From: JBBSAT01 sp046351235
Lineage (GTDB): Bacteria > Myxococcota_A > Polyangia > Polyangiales > Sandaracinaceae
Assembly: GCA_046351235.1 (NCBI GenBank)
Contig: JAXLYV010000002.1
Coordinates: 806,001 to 870,000 of the forward strand
Length of the DNA: 64,000 nucleotides
Reading direction: 5' to 3'
The translations under genes were made by a program, and so were the position numbers. The notes beneath the pieces are model-generated. The model did no database searches. It was given only the letters and a program-made list of their open reading frames with translations, and was not told the DNA's origin. Below, one piece after another: positions 43,084 through 52,749 of this stretch (within the stretch, counting starts at the first letter, position 1; every line of letters begins with the position of its first letter).

Positions 43084-43716
43084 ATGAGCCCCGACGAGCT
43101 GCGCCTTCTCACGGACCCTTCCGCTCGCAACGATCCGGACTTCGTGCGTCGCGTGCGCAACACGGAGAAGCGGGAGCGGCGGCGCAATCTGTTCCAGATG
43201 CTCCGCATCACTTCGCTCGTGATGGCGGGCGTCGGGCCTCTGCTGCTCGTGATCAGCGGTGTCCTCGCGCTGGGGGCCATCGCGAGCGCGCTCTTCGCGG
43301 GCTCGCTCGGCGGTGGGGTGATGGGGATGCGGGGGCCGATGATGCTCATCCCGATGGTCGCGCCGGTGCTCGGCCCGGCCATCGCAGGCGCGGTGCTCAG
43401 CGGGCTCGCGTTCTGGCTCTGGGTCCCGGGGCGCGGGCTGCTCACGACCGGGATGCAGGGACAGGCGACGGTGCTGCAGGTCCTCGCCATCGGGAACGGC
43501 ATCCGCGTGAAGGGCGGTCGGACGTACGGGACCGTGGTGAAGGCGACCGTCGCGCTGCGCGTGATGCCGCCGAACGGCGCGCCCTACGAGCTGACGCACA
43601 AGGAGCCGATCCTCGACGTGGACATCGCCGCGCTCCAGGTCGGCGCCACGATCCCGGTGCGCATCTCGCCCACGAATGCGTCGAAGCTCCTGATCGACTG
43701 GGACGCGATTCACTGA
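43084..43716 (+). CDS. Membrane protein with C-terminal beta domain, unknown
   Basis: 210 residues from ATG 43084. A charged N-terminus (PDFVRRVRNTEKRERRRN) is followed by two hydrophobic segments (VMAGVGPLLLVISGVLALGA and PVLGPAIAGAVLSGLAFWLW). The C-terminal domain GQATVLQVLAIGNGIRVKGG, then KATVALRVMPPNGAPYELTH and IPVRISPTNASKLLID, resembles small all-beta membrane-linked domains of the DUF3592 kind by pattern only. Function unknown. It is divergent from mdh. Confidence 0.6.
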   Translation: MSPDELRLLTDPSARNDPDFVRRVRNTEKRERRRNLFQMLRITSLVMAGVGPLLLVISGVLALGAIASALFAGSLGGGVMGMRGPMMLIPMVAPVLGPAIAGAVLSGLAFWLWVPGRGLLTTGMQGQATVLQVLAIGNGIRVKGGRTYGTVVKATVALRVMPPNGAPYELTHKEPILDVDIAALQVGATIPVRISPTNASKLLIDWDAIH

Positions 43717-43732
43717 CGCGGGCGCGCGGTCC

Positions 43733-44413
43733 TCAGCGGAAGCACATGCGCTCGGCGGCGTGGATGTCCTGCTCCGCTTCGGCGCGGATGCGGTCGTGGC
43801 ACGCGTCCACCGCCATGCACTCGCGGAGGCCGACGCCGGCGTCGACGCACGGGTGCTCTCGCACGGCCAGCTCGCACGCCACGATGGCGCCGATCGGCAG
43901 AAAGCAACGTCGACCGAACGCGCGGAGAACGTCGACGCGCTCGGCCGCCGTACCGTCGGCGTTCCCTACGCGCGCGCGTCGACCTCCCGGGCAGCTCGCG
44001 CTCACCTCGCTGGGATGGACGTGGGTGCGCTCGTACGCGAAGAGGGCGACGAGCTCGGCATCGTTCAGGTCGGCGATGCCGGTCCACCACGGGCGCTCGA
44101 ACGCCGGGAGCGATGCGAGGCGCGTCTCGACCTCGATCGTGGGGTAGGGAACCGGGAGCGGTTGCGACGGCCGCTCGGGAAGGTCGCGCCACCGGTCGGG
44201 CGAGAACGTGTCGCGCCACGCGACGTGCCGGCGGACGGGAGCCGGCGCTGCCGCAGCCCCTGGAGCGCCATCGCGTCCGTCGGCGCTGCCGTGCAGCCCA
44301 TCCGTCTCGGGCTCGCGCACGAGCGCGCTCGCGTCCGGCACGGCGTGAGCGCAACCGGCAGGGGTGAGGGCGACGGTGAGGGCGAGGGCGAGCGCGGGAC
44401 GCATCGAGGCCAT
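43733..44413 (-). CDS. Lipoprotein of unknown function with Cys-rich C-terminus
   Basis: About 226 residues. A Shine-Dalgarno GAGGGG precedes the ATG ending at 44413. The signal is LALALTVALTPAGC. The mature region contains WRDTFSPDRWRDLPERP and a helical C-terminus with seven Cys (ASCPGG, RRCFLPIGAIVACELA, EHPCVDAG, RECMAVDACHDR, RMCFR), likely disulfide-bonded. No family recognised. Its first 349 nt overlap, in another frame of the same strand, the 3' end of the Uma2-type gene upstream. Confidence 0.6.
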   Translation of the reverse strand: MASMRPALALALTVALTPAGCAHAVPDASALVREPETDGLHGSADGRDGAPGAAAAPAPVRRHVAWRDTFSPDRWRDLPERPSQPLPVPYPTIEVETRLASLPAFERPWWTGIADLNDAELVALFAYERTHVHPSEVSASCPGGRRARVGNADGTAAERVDVLRAFGRRCFLPIGAIVACELAVREHPCVDAGVGLRECMAVDACHDRIRAEAEQDIHAAERMCFR

Positions 44414-45132
44414 CGGACCCCTCGGGCCCGCCATCCTTGGCCGGGCCGTCCACGACGGCGGCGCGTCGTGGGCAGGCGCGCCCAGATGGGCTCGAGCGGG
44501 ATCGTGAGCCCGCGCAGGCCCTTCGGCTTGAAGGTCACGTCGCCCTCGGCCGTCTCGCGCACGGAGTAGACGCCCTCGTCGAGAACGCAGCGCTCGAGCG
44601 TTCGGGCCTCGGGGTCGATGATCCAGTACTCCGGCACGCCGATCGATGCGTACCAGCCGAGCTTGCGCACGCGGTCGTGTCCGCGGCTCGTCGGCGAGAT
44701 GACCTCGACCACGATCTCGGGACGGCCGCGTGAGAGGCCATGGGGATCGGCGTCCCGATAGGCCTCGGCGGTCAGCACCTGCACGTCCGGCATGGCGCCG
44801 CGTCGGTTGTTGATGCGGACCTTGTAGCCGGACGGCAGGACCACGAGATTGCGCTTGGTTGCCCAGAGCGTGAGGTGAAAGAGGATCTGCCCCACGATCC
44901 ACTCGTGCCACTTGTTCGGCACCTCGACCGCCACGAGCACGCCATCGACGAGCTCGCGGCGATCGTCGTCGGCGAGCGCGATGAAATCGCTCCATCCGAC
45001 TCGCGAGGTCGCGCGTGCGCCGTCCGTGCGTCGAGCATACGGCAGCCCACAGCCGCGACAGCGCGCGCAAAGAAGAAGAGGCAGGAGCCTCTCGGCGCCT
45101 GCCTCTTCTCGTTCGTTTCGCGCGGCCTTCAC
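44065..45132 (-). CDS. Uma2-family (DUF820) PD-(D/E)xK nuclease-like protein with overlapping 3' end
   Basis: Residues about 44-230 are a good Uma2 domain: DDRRELVDGVLVAVEVPNKW, WHEWIVGQILFHLTLWAT, the nuclease-fold motif RGAMPDVQVL...RPEIVVEVISPTSRG followed by Lys and Tyr in RKLGWYASIGVPEYWIIDP. Uma2 proteins are usually about 190 residues and end near here; this frame instead continues 120 residues of Arg/Ser/Pro-rich sequence into the next gene. The N-terminal 40 residues span the icd terminator hairpin and also look non-native, but no better in-frame start exists. I suspect frame damage or loss of stop. Function of Uma2 is uncertain. Confidence 0.6.
   Translation of the reverse strand: MKAARNEREEAGAERLLPLLLCARCRGCGLPYARRTDGARATSRVGWSDFIALADDDRRELVDGVLVAVEVPNKWHEWIVGQILFHLTLWATKRNLVVLPSGYKVRINNRRGAMPDVQVLTAEAYRDADPHGLSRGRPEIVVEVISPTSRGHDRVRKLGWYASIGVPEYWIIDPEARTLERCVLDEGVYSVRETAEGDVTFKPKGLRGLTIPLEPIWARLPTTRRRRGRPGQGWRARGVRWPRCVPRSPSPSPSPSPLPVALTPCRTRARSCASPRRMGCTAAPTDAMALQGLRQRRLPSAGTSRGATRSRPTGGATFPSGRRNRSRFPTPRSRSRRASHRSRRSSARGGPASPT
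45074..45109 (-). terminator. Intrinsic-terminator-like hairpin after icd
   Basis: On the minus strand a perfect 12-bp stem (AGAAGAGGCAGG with its complement), 12-nt loop, is followed by TTCTTTG. It starts 37 nt beyond the icd stop. This is one of the few hairpins here with a U-rich tail. The overlapping frame with an ATG ending at 45132 runs straight through it. Confidence 0.75.
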
Positions 45133-45145
45133 CGCGCTGGCGCGA

Positions 45146-46543
<1,398 letters not shown>

Positions 46544-46754
46544 GATCGAGATGCTCCTTCGAACGAATGGTCAGAAGAGGGATCGTCGCGGTGCGCCGGG
46601 AGCTCTCGCGGACGCGAGGGGCAGCAGGGCAGGGCGGCGAGCGAGGAAATCGGGTGCGACCTTGTACCACCGGGCGTCGCAAAGGTCAGGGCCAGCGCGC
46701 GCGCAGTGAATGACGCAGCGCGCGATGGCCGAGGCGCCTGCTCGCTCGTGGAGG

Positions 46755-47717
46755 TCAGCGCGTGGCCGAGGCCGGGCTCGTCGACGTGATGCGCGTCGCG
46801 ATCAGGCCGCTCGTCCGCAGGCGCGCGAGCAGCCCGTCCTCGGTGAGCACCATGCCGTAGGGCAAGAGCACGAGCGCGTTGCCGGCGCGGATCTCCTGCT
46901 CGATGACCGGCATCCCCTCGGTCAAGAGGCGCAGGTTCTCGCGGCGGCGCAGGGCGCTGTCTTCGTCGCGGCCGATCACGGGCACCGCGTGCGCCGCGAG
47001 CAGCGCCGCCTCGTCGCCCGCGAGGTAGGCGGTGCGGACGTCGGCGAGGTTCGCGCGCGTCTCGTCCGGATGATCCAGGATGGCCGAGAGCGTGTCCGCG
47101 GCCCCGCGCTCGAGGGTCGCGAAGAGCTCGGTCGCGCGCGCCGGGGTCGCGAGCGAGAGCGTGGGCAGGCCCGCGGCCTGGCGGCGCGCCACCAGGTCGT
47201 GCGTGGGCGAGAGGCGCGTGTCCTCGATGCGCGTATGCGAGAGATCGGCCACCGTCGCTCCGAGCCAGAGCTCGATCGCCGCCTCGGGGCGCACGTGCAC
47301 GGCGAGCTCCGCGGGGGCGCCCGTGCGCGCGACGAAGTGCTCGAAGCGCTCGCTCCCGATCACGCGATCGAGGTGGAACGAGGGGTCGAGCCCGTGCTCG
47401 GCCGCGAAGGCGCGCTCTTGCTCGGGGTCCCACGCCATCGGCACGATCACCGCGCGCGCGTACGTGTAGAGCGCCTCGTAGTCGGGCGGGAACGACTCGT
47501 GGAGCGGCACGCCGGGATCGAGCGCCGCGAAGACGTACGAGGGCTGGCTCTCGGTCTGGATCTCGTAGAGCCAGGTCGGCACCGCCGCGGGCTCGAGCAC
47601 CACGGACGAAGGCGGGGCGGGTGCCGCGCTCGAGGGCGGGGGCGCGGCCGAGGGAGATTCCCCGCCGGAGCAAGCGAGGAGAGTGAGCGCGAGCAGCGGC
47701 AGGAACGTTCGGGTCAC
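46755..47717 (-). CDS. TraB/GumN-family lipoprotein
   Basis: 320 residues from GTG 47717, which opens a lipoprotein signal (TFLPLLALTLLAC). The TraB/GumN signature is visible: SYVFAALDPGVPLHESFP in place of the usual SYLFGTIHVG-type strand, a helix region PPDYEALYTYARAVIVPM, and the C-terminal NALVLLPYGMVLTEDGLLAR where family members have HLxGxxGLxxxL. The first histidine of the usual GTxH motif is absent. Family members are membrane-associated proteins, some related to metal-dependent peptidases; the function here is unknown. It lies 44 nt after the preceding lipoprotein-like gene on the same strand. Confidence 0.75.
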   Translation of the reverse strand: MTRTFLPLLALTLLACSGGESPSAAPPPSSAAPAPPSSVVLEPAAVPTWLYEIQTESQPSYVFAALDPGVPLHESFPPDYEALYTYARAVIVPMAWDPEQERAFAAEHGLDPSFHLDRVIGSERFEHFVARTGAPAELAVHVRPEAAIELWLGATVADLSHTRIEDTRLSPTHDLVARRQAAGLPTLSLATPARATELFATLERGAADTLSAILDHPDETRANLADVRTAYLAGDEAALLAAHAVPVIGRDEDSALRRRENLRLLTEGMPVIEQEIRAGNALVLLPYGMVLTEDGLLARLRTSGLIATRITSTSPASATR

Positions 47718-47761
47718 GGAGGCGAGCGCAGCGTAGCGGAGCGCTCGTCGCGGCGCGATCG

Positions 47762-48370
47762 TCAGCGCGCGAGATCGGCGAAGACGGGGGCGATGTCTTC
47801 CGCGCTCACGGAGCCGCCGTCGTAGGCTTCCTGCGTCGGCGCGCTCGGGCCGCCGCCGACCGTGCCGACGGGCACGCCCATGACGCGCACGCCGATCCCG
47901 GGCCCACCGCTTCCGGTGTCGAGCGCGTCGGGGCAGGCCGCCGGCTCGGGCCCGCTCACGAGCATCGAGCGCAGGAGGTGCCCGTCGGCGGCCGCCACCG
48001 CGCGAACCTCGCGCGCGTGCCGGTAGCGCGTGATGCTGCTGCCATCCACGTAGGAGCACTCTTCGACCGTCGTGCGCACGTCGGGCTCGATGCACAGCAC
48101 GACCGTGGCCTCGCTCGCGGCCGTGGCCCGCGTGAACGCGCTGGGCAAGAGCGTCCCCGCGTAGTGGAAGCGCGCCCCCGCGGCGTCGCGCACGAACCCC
48201 AGCGCTCGCGTCGGCCCGCCGCCCGTCGCTCCTGGCACGGGCGCGCCGCTGCACGCGACCTCGGCGTCCTGCACCGCTCCGACTGCGCGATGGGCGACCG
48301 CGAAGAGGATCCCGGTGCCGAGGCAGCCGAGCACCACGGCGGCGAGACAACCGACCTTCAGCCATCGCAT
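47762..48370 (-). CDS. Membrane-anchored protein of unknown function, 202 aa
   Basis: A short cytoplasmic start, MRWLKVG, leads into a transmembrane helix (CLAAVVLGCLGTGILFAVA). A periplasmic region follows with paired Cys (VACSGAPV, VVLCIEPDVRTTVEECSYVD, AACPDALD) and a Gly-rich tail. Strand-rich pattern; no family recognised. It begins 110 nt from a divergent lipase gene and is followed closely by the TraB/GumN gene, probably one transcript. Confidence 0.6.
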   Translation of the reverse strand: MRWLKVGCLAAVVLGCLGTGILFAVAHRAVGAVQDAEVACSGAPVPGATGGGPTRALGFVRDAAGARFHYAGTLLPSAFTRATAASEATVVLCIEPDVRTTVEECSYVDGSSITRYRHAREVRAVAAADGHLLRSMLVSGPEPAACPDALDTGSGGPGIGVRVMGVPVGTVGGGPSAPTQEAYDGGSVSAEDIAPVFADLAR

Positions 48371-48480
48371 GGCGGGCGAAGGTGATGCGCGCCCCGCTGA
48401 AATGCGACTTAAACGCGCGGCTCGTCCGCGGCGTTGACGCACGCGCGCGGGCGGCGCGACACTCTTGGGCGCTTCTCCGC

Positions 48481-49560
48481 ATGCGTGTTGCGCTCGTCCT
48501 CGCGCTCGCTCTCGGTCTGCTCGCGCCGGCGTGCAGCGCGCCGCAGACGTCCGTCGCGCCCGACGCGGGCCCGGCGCGCGATGCGGTGGCCGATGCGCCC
48601 GCGATCGACGCGCGGCAGAACGGCGATGCCGGTCGCGACGCGGCCCACGTGGACACGGGCCCACCGCACACGCTCGGCCCGCCGTACCCGATCGTGTTCG
48701 CGCACGGCTTCTTCGGCTTCGAGCACTTCGCCGGCATCGACTACGTCGACTACTTCTTCCACGTGCGCCAGGCGCTCGAGATGTCGGGCGAGACGAACGT
48801 GTATTTCACCGTCGTCGACCCCTTCAACACCTCCGAAGTGCGCGGCGCGATGCTCGCCGAGCAGATCCAGCACATCCTCGACACCACCGGCTATCGCCAG
48901 GTCGTGATCGTCGGCCACTCGCAGGGCGGGCTCGATGCGCGCGTCGTCGCCCACGACCACCCGGAGTGGGTCGCCTCCGTCTACACGATCGCGACGCCGC
49001 ACGGCGGCACGGCCGTCTCCGACGTGCTCGACGAGCTCGTCTCGGACACGCGCCTGCGCGACGCGCTCAACGCGATCGCGAGCCTGGTCTACACGCCGCT
49101 CTACGACACGACGGGTGCGACCACGAGCGTCTGGCGCGGCATCGATCAGTTCAACACGCCGAACATCACCGCGTTCAACGCCGCCTACCCGGACGCTCCG
49201 TCGGTCTCCTACTTCTCGATCGGCGGCCGCAGCGCGAGCCACGACGGCGGCGCCGACTGCGACGTCCCCGGGCGCCCCTCGTTCATCTCGCGCTGGGATC
49301 GCCAGCTCGACCCGATCGATCCGGCCCTGAGCATCACGAACGCGATCCTCAACGGCGACGACCTCTTCCACCCGGTCCCCAACGACGGCCTCGTCACGGC
49401 CGCGAGCGCGCGGCACGGCATCTTCCTCGGCTGCATTCCCGCCGATCACCTCGACGAGATCGGGCAGCTCATCGGCGATGGGCCGGGCCTGTTCAACGAC
49501 TTCGATCACTACACGTTCTATCGGGAGCTGGTCGCCTACATCCGCGCGCGCGGCGATTGA
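48481..49560 (+). CDS. Secreted lipase, alpha/beta-hydrolase fold
   Basis: 359 residues. The lipoprotein signal ends in LLAPAC, followed by an Asp/Ala-rich linker (DAGPARDAVADAPAIDA). The body matches family I triacylglycerol lipases: YPIVFAHGFFGFEHFAG (oxyanion region), the nucleophile elbow VIVGHSQGGLDAR, then IATPHGGTAVSDVLD, the acidic segment PVPNDGLVTAASARHG and a His in DHYTFYREL. The envelope location suits hydrolysis of external lipids. The ATG at 48481 opens the signal peptide. It is followed 31 nt downstream by the diadenylate-cyclase-like gene. Confidence 0.85.
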   Translation: MRVALVLALALGLLAPACSAPQTSVAPDAGPARDAVADAPAIDARQNGDAGRDAAHVDTGPPHTLGPPYPIVFAHGFFGFEHFAGIDYVDYFFHVRQALEMSGETNVYFTVVDPFNTSEVRGAMLAEQIQHILDTTGYRQVVIVGHSQGGLDARVVAHDHPEWVASVYTIATPHGGTAVSDVLDELVSDTRLRDALNAIASLVYTPLYDTTGATTSVWRGIDQFNTPNITAFNAAYPDAPSVSYFSIGGRSASHDGGADCDVPGRPSFISRWDRQLDPIDPALSITNAILNGDDLFHPVPNDGLVTAASARHGIFLGCIPADHLDEIGQLIGDGPGLFNDFDHYTFYRELVAYIRARGD

Positions 49561-49591
49561 CGTTCCGCGCGCCGAGCTTCAGTGCACGGAG

Positions 49592-50830
49592 GTGGCCGAC
49601 CTTCCTTCGTATCCCTCCGAGCTCGCGCGCTACGTCGAGGCCCACTGGCCCAAGGGCTCGCCGCTCGGAGTGTCGGTCGACGAGCTCGCCGAGGCGCTCC
49701 ACGTCGCCTACCACGCGTCGCTGATGCAGGAAGAGGCGCGCCCCACGCGCTTCCGCTTGCTGCTCACCCCGCCCGATCGCCTGCCGAGCGAGGGCCAGCC
49801 GAACCGCGGCGTCTTGCGCTTGCTCTTCGAGCGCAGCCGGCCCCTCCATCCTGACGAGCTGCGGCGCCTCGCGCCCGCCGTGCCCTTCGAGACCTCGCTC
49901 ATCGGCGCCCACGTCGAGGAGGGTGAGCTGCGCATCTGGGGCATCGCGCACTCGGGGCCGGCGTGGCTCGCGCCGACGTGGGGCGGCCGGCGGATCGTGC
50001 CGAACTGGACCTACGGGCCGATCATCCACGTGACGGGGCCCGGGCAGCTCGCGGTGCGGTGTGCGGGCGGGCTCGTCGGCGCGCTCGAGCGAGGGGAGCT
50101 CGTCGACACGCGCCTCGACGTCTTCGAGTCGCGCTGGCTGCCGGCGATGTTCGCGCGCGAGCGCGAAGAGGTGCGCGCCACGCACGCGGCGGGCGCGACG
50201 AGCGCGGTGGAGCCCTCGCTCGTCGGTCTCATCGGCCAGCATCTCTTGCGGCGGGCGATCCAGCTCGTTCGCGGCGCGCGCCACGGCGGCATGTTCCTCG
50301 TGCTCGACGCGGGCGAGGGGCCGCTCCCGCGCTCGCTGCGCCCGAAGTACGGCTTCCAGCGGGACGAGCCGACGCGCCGCTACCGCACGCTGCTCTTCCA
50401 GATCCTGGACGCCGTGATCGCGGCGGCCGAGAAGCCCTCGGTCGGCTGGTCCGACTTCGCGAGCAGCAAGAGCTCCGAGCTCGAGCGTCTCGAGAACGCC
50501 GTCTTCGAGCTGAGCCGCGTCTTCGCGAACCTCGCCGCCATCGACGGCGCCGTCGTCGTGGACAAGCGCTTCGGCCTGCTCGGCTTCGGCGTGGAGGTGT
50601 CTGCGGAGCTGCCGACACCGGAAGTGGTGTGGCGCGCGCTCGACGCCGAGGGCCGCGAGGTGCGCGAGGACGACGTGGAGCGCGTGGGCACGCGCCACCG
50701 CGCCGCGTACCGCTTCGTGCACGATCATCCGGGCGGCCTCGCCATCGTCATCTCGCACGACGGCGGCGTGACCTTCGTCGCGAGCCAGGCCGGCCGCGTG
50801 GTGTACTGGGAGCAGTCGGTCAGCCCGTGA
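49592..50830 (+). CDS. Diadenylate-cyclase (DAC/DisA_N)-domain protein with N-terminal sensor-like domain
   Basis: 412 residues from GTG 49592 (few better choices; a longer frame overlaps the lipase). The C-terminal domain (about 295-410) carries both motifs of diadenylate cyclases: Asp318-Gly-Ala in AAIDGAVVVDKRFGLL, and Gly366-Thr-Arg-His-Arg in VGTRHRAAYRFVHDHPGG, ending AIVISHDGGVTFVA. DGA contacts ATP and RHR its phosphates in DisA/CdaA, which make c-di-AMP from two ATP. The first 290 residues (e.g. SVDELAEALHVAYHASLMQE, WTYGPIIHVTGPG) resemble, from memory, the N-terminal domain of proteins labelled DACNV, thought to be a sensor. No transmembrane helix, so cytoplasmic. Confidence 0.78.
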   Translation: MADLPSYPSELARYVEAHWPKGSPLGVSVDELAEALHVAYHASLMQEEARPTRFRLLLTPPDRLPSEGQPNRGVLRLLFERSRPLHPDELRRLAPAVPFETSLIGAHVEEGELRIWGIAHSGPAWLAPTWGGRRIVPNWTYGPIIHVTGPGQLAVRCAGGLVGALERGELVDTRLDVFESRWLPAMFAREREEVRATHAAGATSAVEPSLVGLIGQHLLRRAIQLVRGARHGGMFLVLDAGEGPLPRSLRPKYGFQRDEPTRRYRTLLFQILDAVIAAAEKPSVGWSDFASSKSSELERLENAVFELSRVFANLAAIDGAVVVDKRFGLLGFGVEVSAELPTPEVVWRALDAEGREVREDDVERVGTRHRAAYRFVHDHPGGLAIVISHDGGVTFVASQAGRVVYWEQSVSP

Positions 50831-50839
50831 GGGTGCGCG

Positions 50840-51880
50840 TCAGCGCGTCATTCCCACGCGCTGGCGCGCGAGCAGGCACGCGTCGCCCGCGACGGCGAAG
50901 TCGCGGCAGCTGCGCGGGCGCTGGTCGTAGACGGTGCATGCGTAGCCGAGCGCGCCGCGCTCGAGGGCCGGGCAGTTGCCCTCCGGGCGCGGCATCTCGG
51001 GGCGGCCGTCGATCATCGTGACGAGATCCGGGCGCGTCTTGCGCAGCACGTCGTTGCGCGTGAGCAGCACCGTGTGGAACGCCTCGCGGCAGCACGCGCC
51101 GCACGCGAAGCAGTCGAGCGCCTCGGGCTCCCAGCGCTCGCATGCCGGCTCGGTCTCCGCCGTGCGCTCGCCCGACGCTCGGCAGCGGCCGGCCTTCCCG
51201 CGCGTGGGGCCCCAGGCGCAGCTCCCGCACGTCTCGCGCGCGGCCGTCGATCCCGCGGCGGGCATCGGGAAGCCAGCGCGATGCGCCTTCACCGGTGCAT
51301 CGACGAGCGACCAGAGCGAGCCGGGCGCCGCCGTGCCGTACGTCGCGACCTGCCGGGCGATCGCGGCCGTCGCGGCGAGCGCTTCGCTCACGTGCGGGTT
51401 CCACGGCGCCTGGTGCACGCGGCCCGCCGCCGCGATCGCCAGCGGGATCGCCGGGTCGTCGCCCGCGAGCGGATCCTCCGGCAGCGCGTCGTAGTAGGCG
51501 CGGAAGTCGGTGGTGGGCCCGAGCGCACGCCGCAGGCCGAGCGGCCGCAAGAGCAGCGCCTGCAGGCGCAGGCAGGCGTGCTCGCGCACCGCGTCGGGGC
51601 CGCTCAAGAGGTCCATCGCCTCGTTCTCGAGCCCCCAGTCGCGCTGGTAGAGCGAGCGCGGGCCCTGCACGAGCGAGTGGCAGAGCTCGTGGAAGATCAT
51701 CTGCGCGAGGCAGTCGTCGGCGTCGAGGCCCTCGGGCGTCGCGATCGCGAGCGTGCCCTTTCCATCCGTCGTCGCGAACGCGTGCGGATCGCGCACCACG
51801 CGCAGCCCCACGCGCTCGGCGCAGCCGATCCAGATGCGGTCGAGCGGATCTTCGTAGCGATGCGTGACGGGGCGCGCCAT
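50840..51880 (-). CDS. YkgJ-type Cys-cluster protein fused to a HExxH-bearing domain
   Basis: 346 residues with two parts. The N-terminal part (1-190) contains MIFHELCHSLVQGP (His64-Glu65-x-x-His68, zincin-like) and NEAMDLLSGPDA downstream as a possible third ligand. The C-terminal part (about 215-345) is a YkgJ cluster: CGSCAW, CFACGACCREAFHTVLL, GNCPALE, YACTVYDQRPRSCRDF. YkgJ-like proteins bind zinc or an iron-sulfur cluster through such Cys; their function is unclear. The start ATG is chosen because the first strand MARPVTHRYEDPLDRIWIG follows directly. It is convergent with the DAC gene, 9 nt from its stop. Confidence 0.75.
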   Translation of the reverse strand: MARPVTHRYEDPLDRIWIGCAERVGLRVVRDPHAFATTDGKGTLAIATPEGLDADDCLAQMIFHELCHSLVQGPRSLYQRDWGLENEAMDLLSGPDAVREHACLRLQALLLRPLGLRRALGPTTDFRAYYDALPEDPLAGDDPAIPLAIAAAGRVHQAPWNPHVSEALAATAAIARQVATYGTAAPGSLWSLVDAPVKAHRAGFPMPAAGSTAARETCGSCAWGPTRGKAGRCRASGERTAETEPACERWEPEALDCFACGACCREAFHTVLLTRNDVLRKTRPDLVTMIDGRPEMPRPEGNCPALERGALGYACTVYDQRPRSCRDFAVAGDACLLARQRVGMTR

Positions 51881-51899
51881 TCGCGCCGGGATCTACGCC

Positions 51900-52613
51900 T
51901 CAACCCTGTTCTTGCCAGCCCTCGTCGGCCTCACCCGGCATCTCGGGCTCGCGCGGCCCCGTCTGCGCCGGCGTCTCGTGCGGCGCGCGATCCGGGCGCG
52001 CCAGCAGATCGAAGTGGTGCACGAAGTCCGCGAGCGTGCCGCGCTGCGCGTCGTCGAGCACGAACGAGTCGCCGCAGATCGAGCCGCGCACCTCGCGCGC
52101 CCGCGCCATCGCGCGCACGTCCTCGATCGGCAGCTCCATGCGCATCGCGTCGTAGACGCCGCCGCGCATCGGCGCCCCGACGTAGCTCGCCGTGAGCGGG
52201 AGCTCGCGGCCGTCGAGCGTGACGTGCACTTCGCACGAAGGGCTCCAGCGCGCGGCCGGGCTCGGCGCGTCCACGATCGCGCTCACCGTCAGCTCGTTCT
52301 CGCGCGGGTGCGCGAACAGACGCACCGAGCCCCAGCCGTACAGCGTGCCGCCCACCGACCACGGCACCTCGGCGCGGAGCGCCGGAAGCGCGTGAGGCGC
52401 TGCCTCGACGCGGACGCGGCCCGAGAGCGGCCGGCCATCGGGGAGGGTGACCGCGCGCTCGGCGACCGACACCGGGAGCGTGACGCGAGCATGCGCACCG
52501 CGTGCAGGCGAGGCCGGCCCGACCGCGCGGCCCAACGCTCCCGCCGCGAGCAGGAGCGCCAGCGCCCCCAGCCGCGATCCCCACGTCCGAGCCCGCCGCG
52601 GCACGCCGCGCAT
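51900..52613 (-). CDS. Secreted or membrane-anchored protein of unknown function
   Basis: About 237 residues from the ATG ending at 52613; another ATG at 52643 is possible. A hydrophobic N-terminal segment (LGALALLLAAGALGRAVG) is followed by a beta-rich domain: ARVTLPVSVAERAVTLPDGR, SVGGTLYGWGSVRLFAHPRE, NELTVSAIVDAPSPAARW, CEVHVTLDGRELPLTASYVG. It has two Cys that could pair (SCEVHV, GSICGDS) and an acidic tail. No known family. It is divergent from a TetR gene 136 nt away. Confidence 0.6.
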   Translation of the reverse strand: MRGVPRRARTWGSRLGALALLLAAGALGRAVGPASPARGAHARVTLPVSVAERAVTLPDGRPLSGRVRVEAAPHALPALRAEVPWSVGGTLYGWGSVRLFAHPRENELTVSAIVDAPSPAARWSPSCEVHVTLDGRELPLTASYVGAPMRGGVYDAMRMELPIEDVRAMARAREVRGSICGDSFVLDDAQRGTLADFVHHFDLLARPDRAPHETPAQTGPREPEMPGEADEGWQEQG

Positions 52614-52749
52614 CGCCCCCCGAGCGTAGCCGGAGCCGCCCATCCGAGTGAAGCCCATCATCCCGTCGCCGACGCCTAGACCCCGTCTTACGGCGGGACC
52701 TTGGATTTTTCGGTCGCCGGGCTCGCGGCCGGGTACCCTTGCGCTCGCG

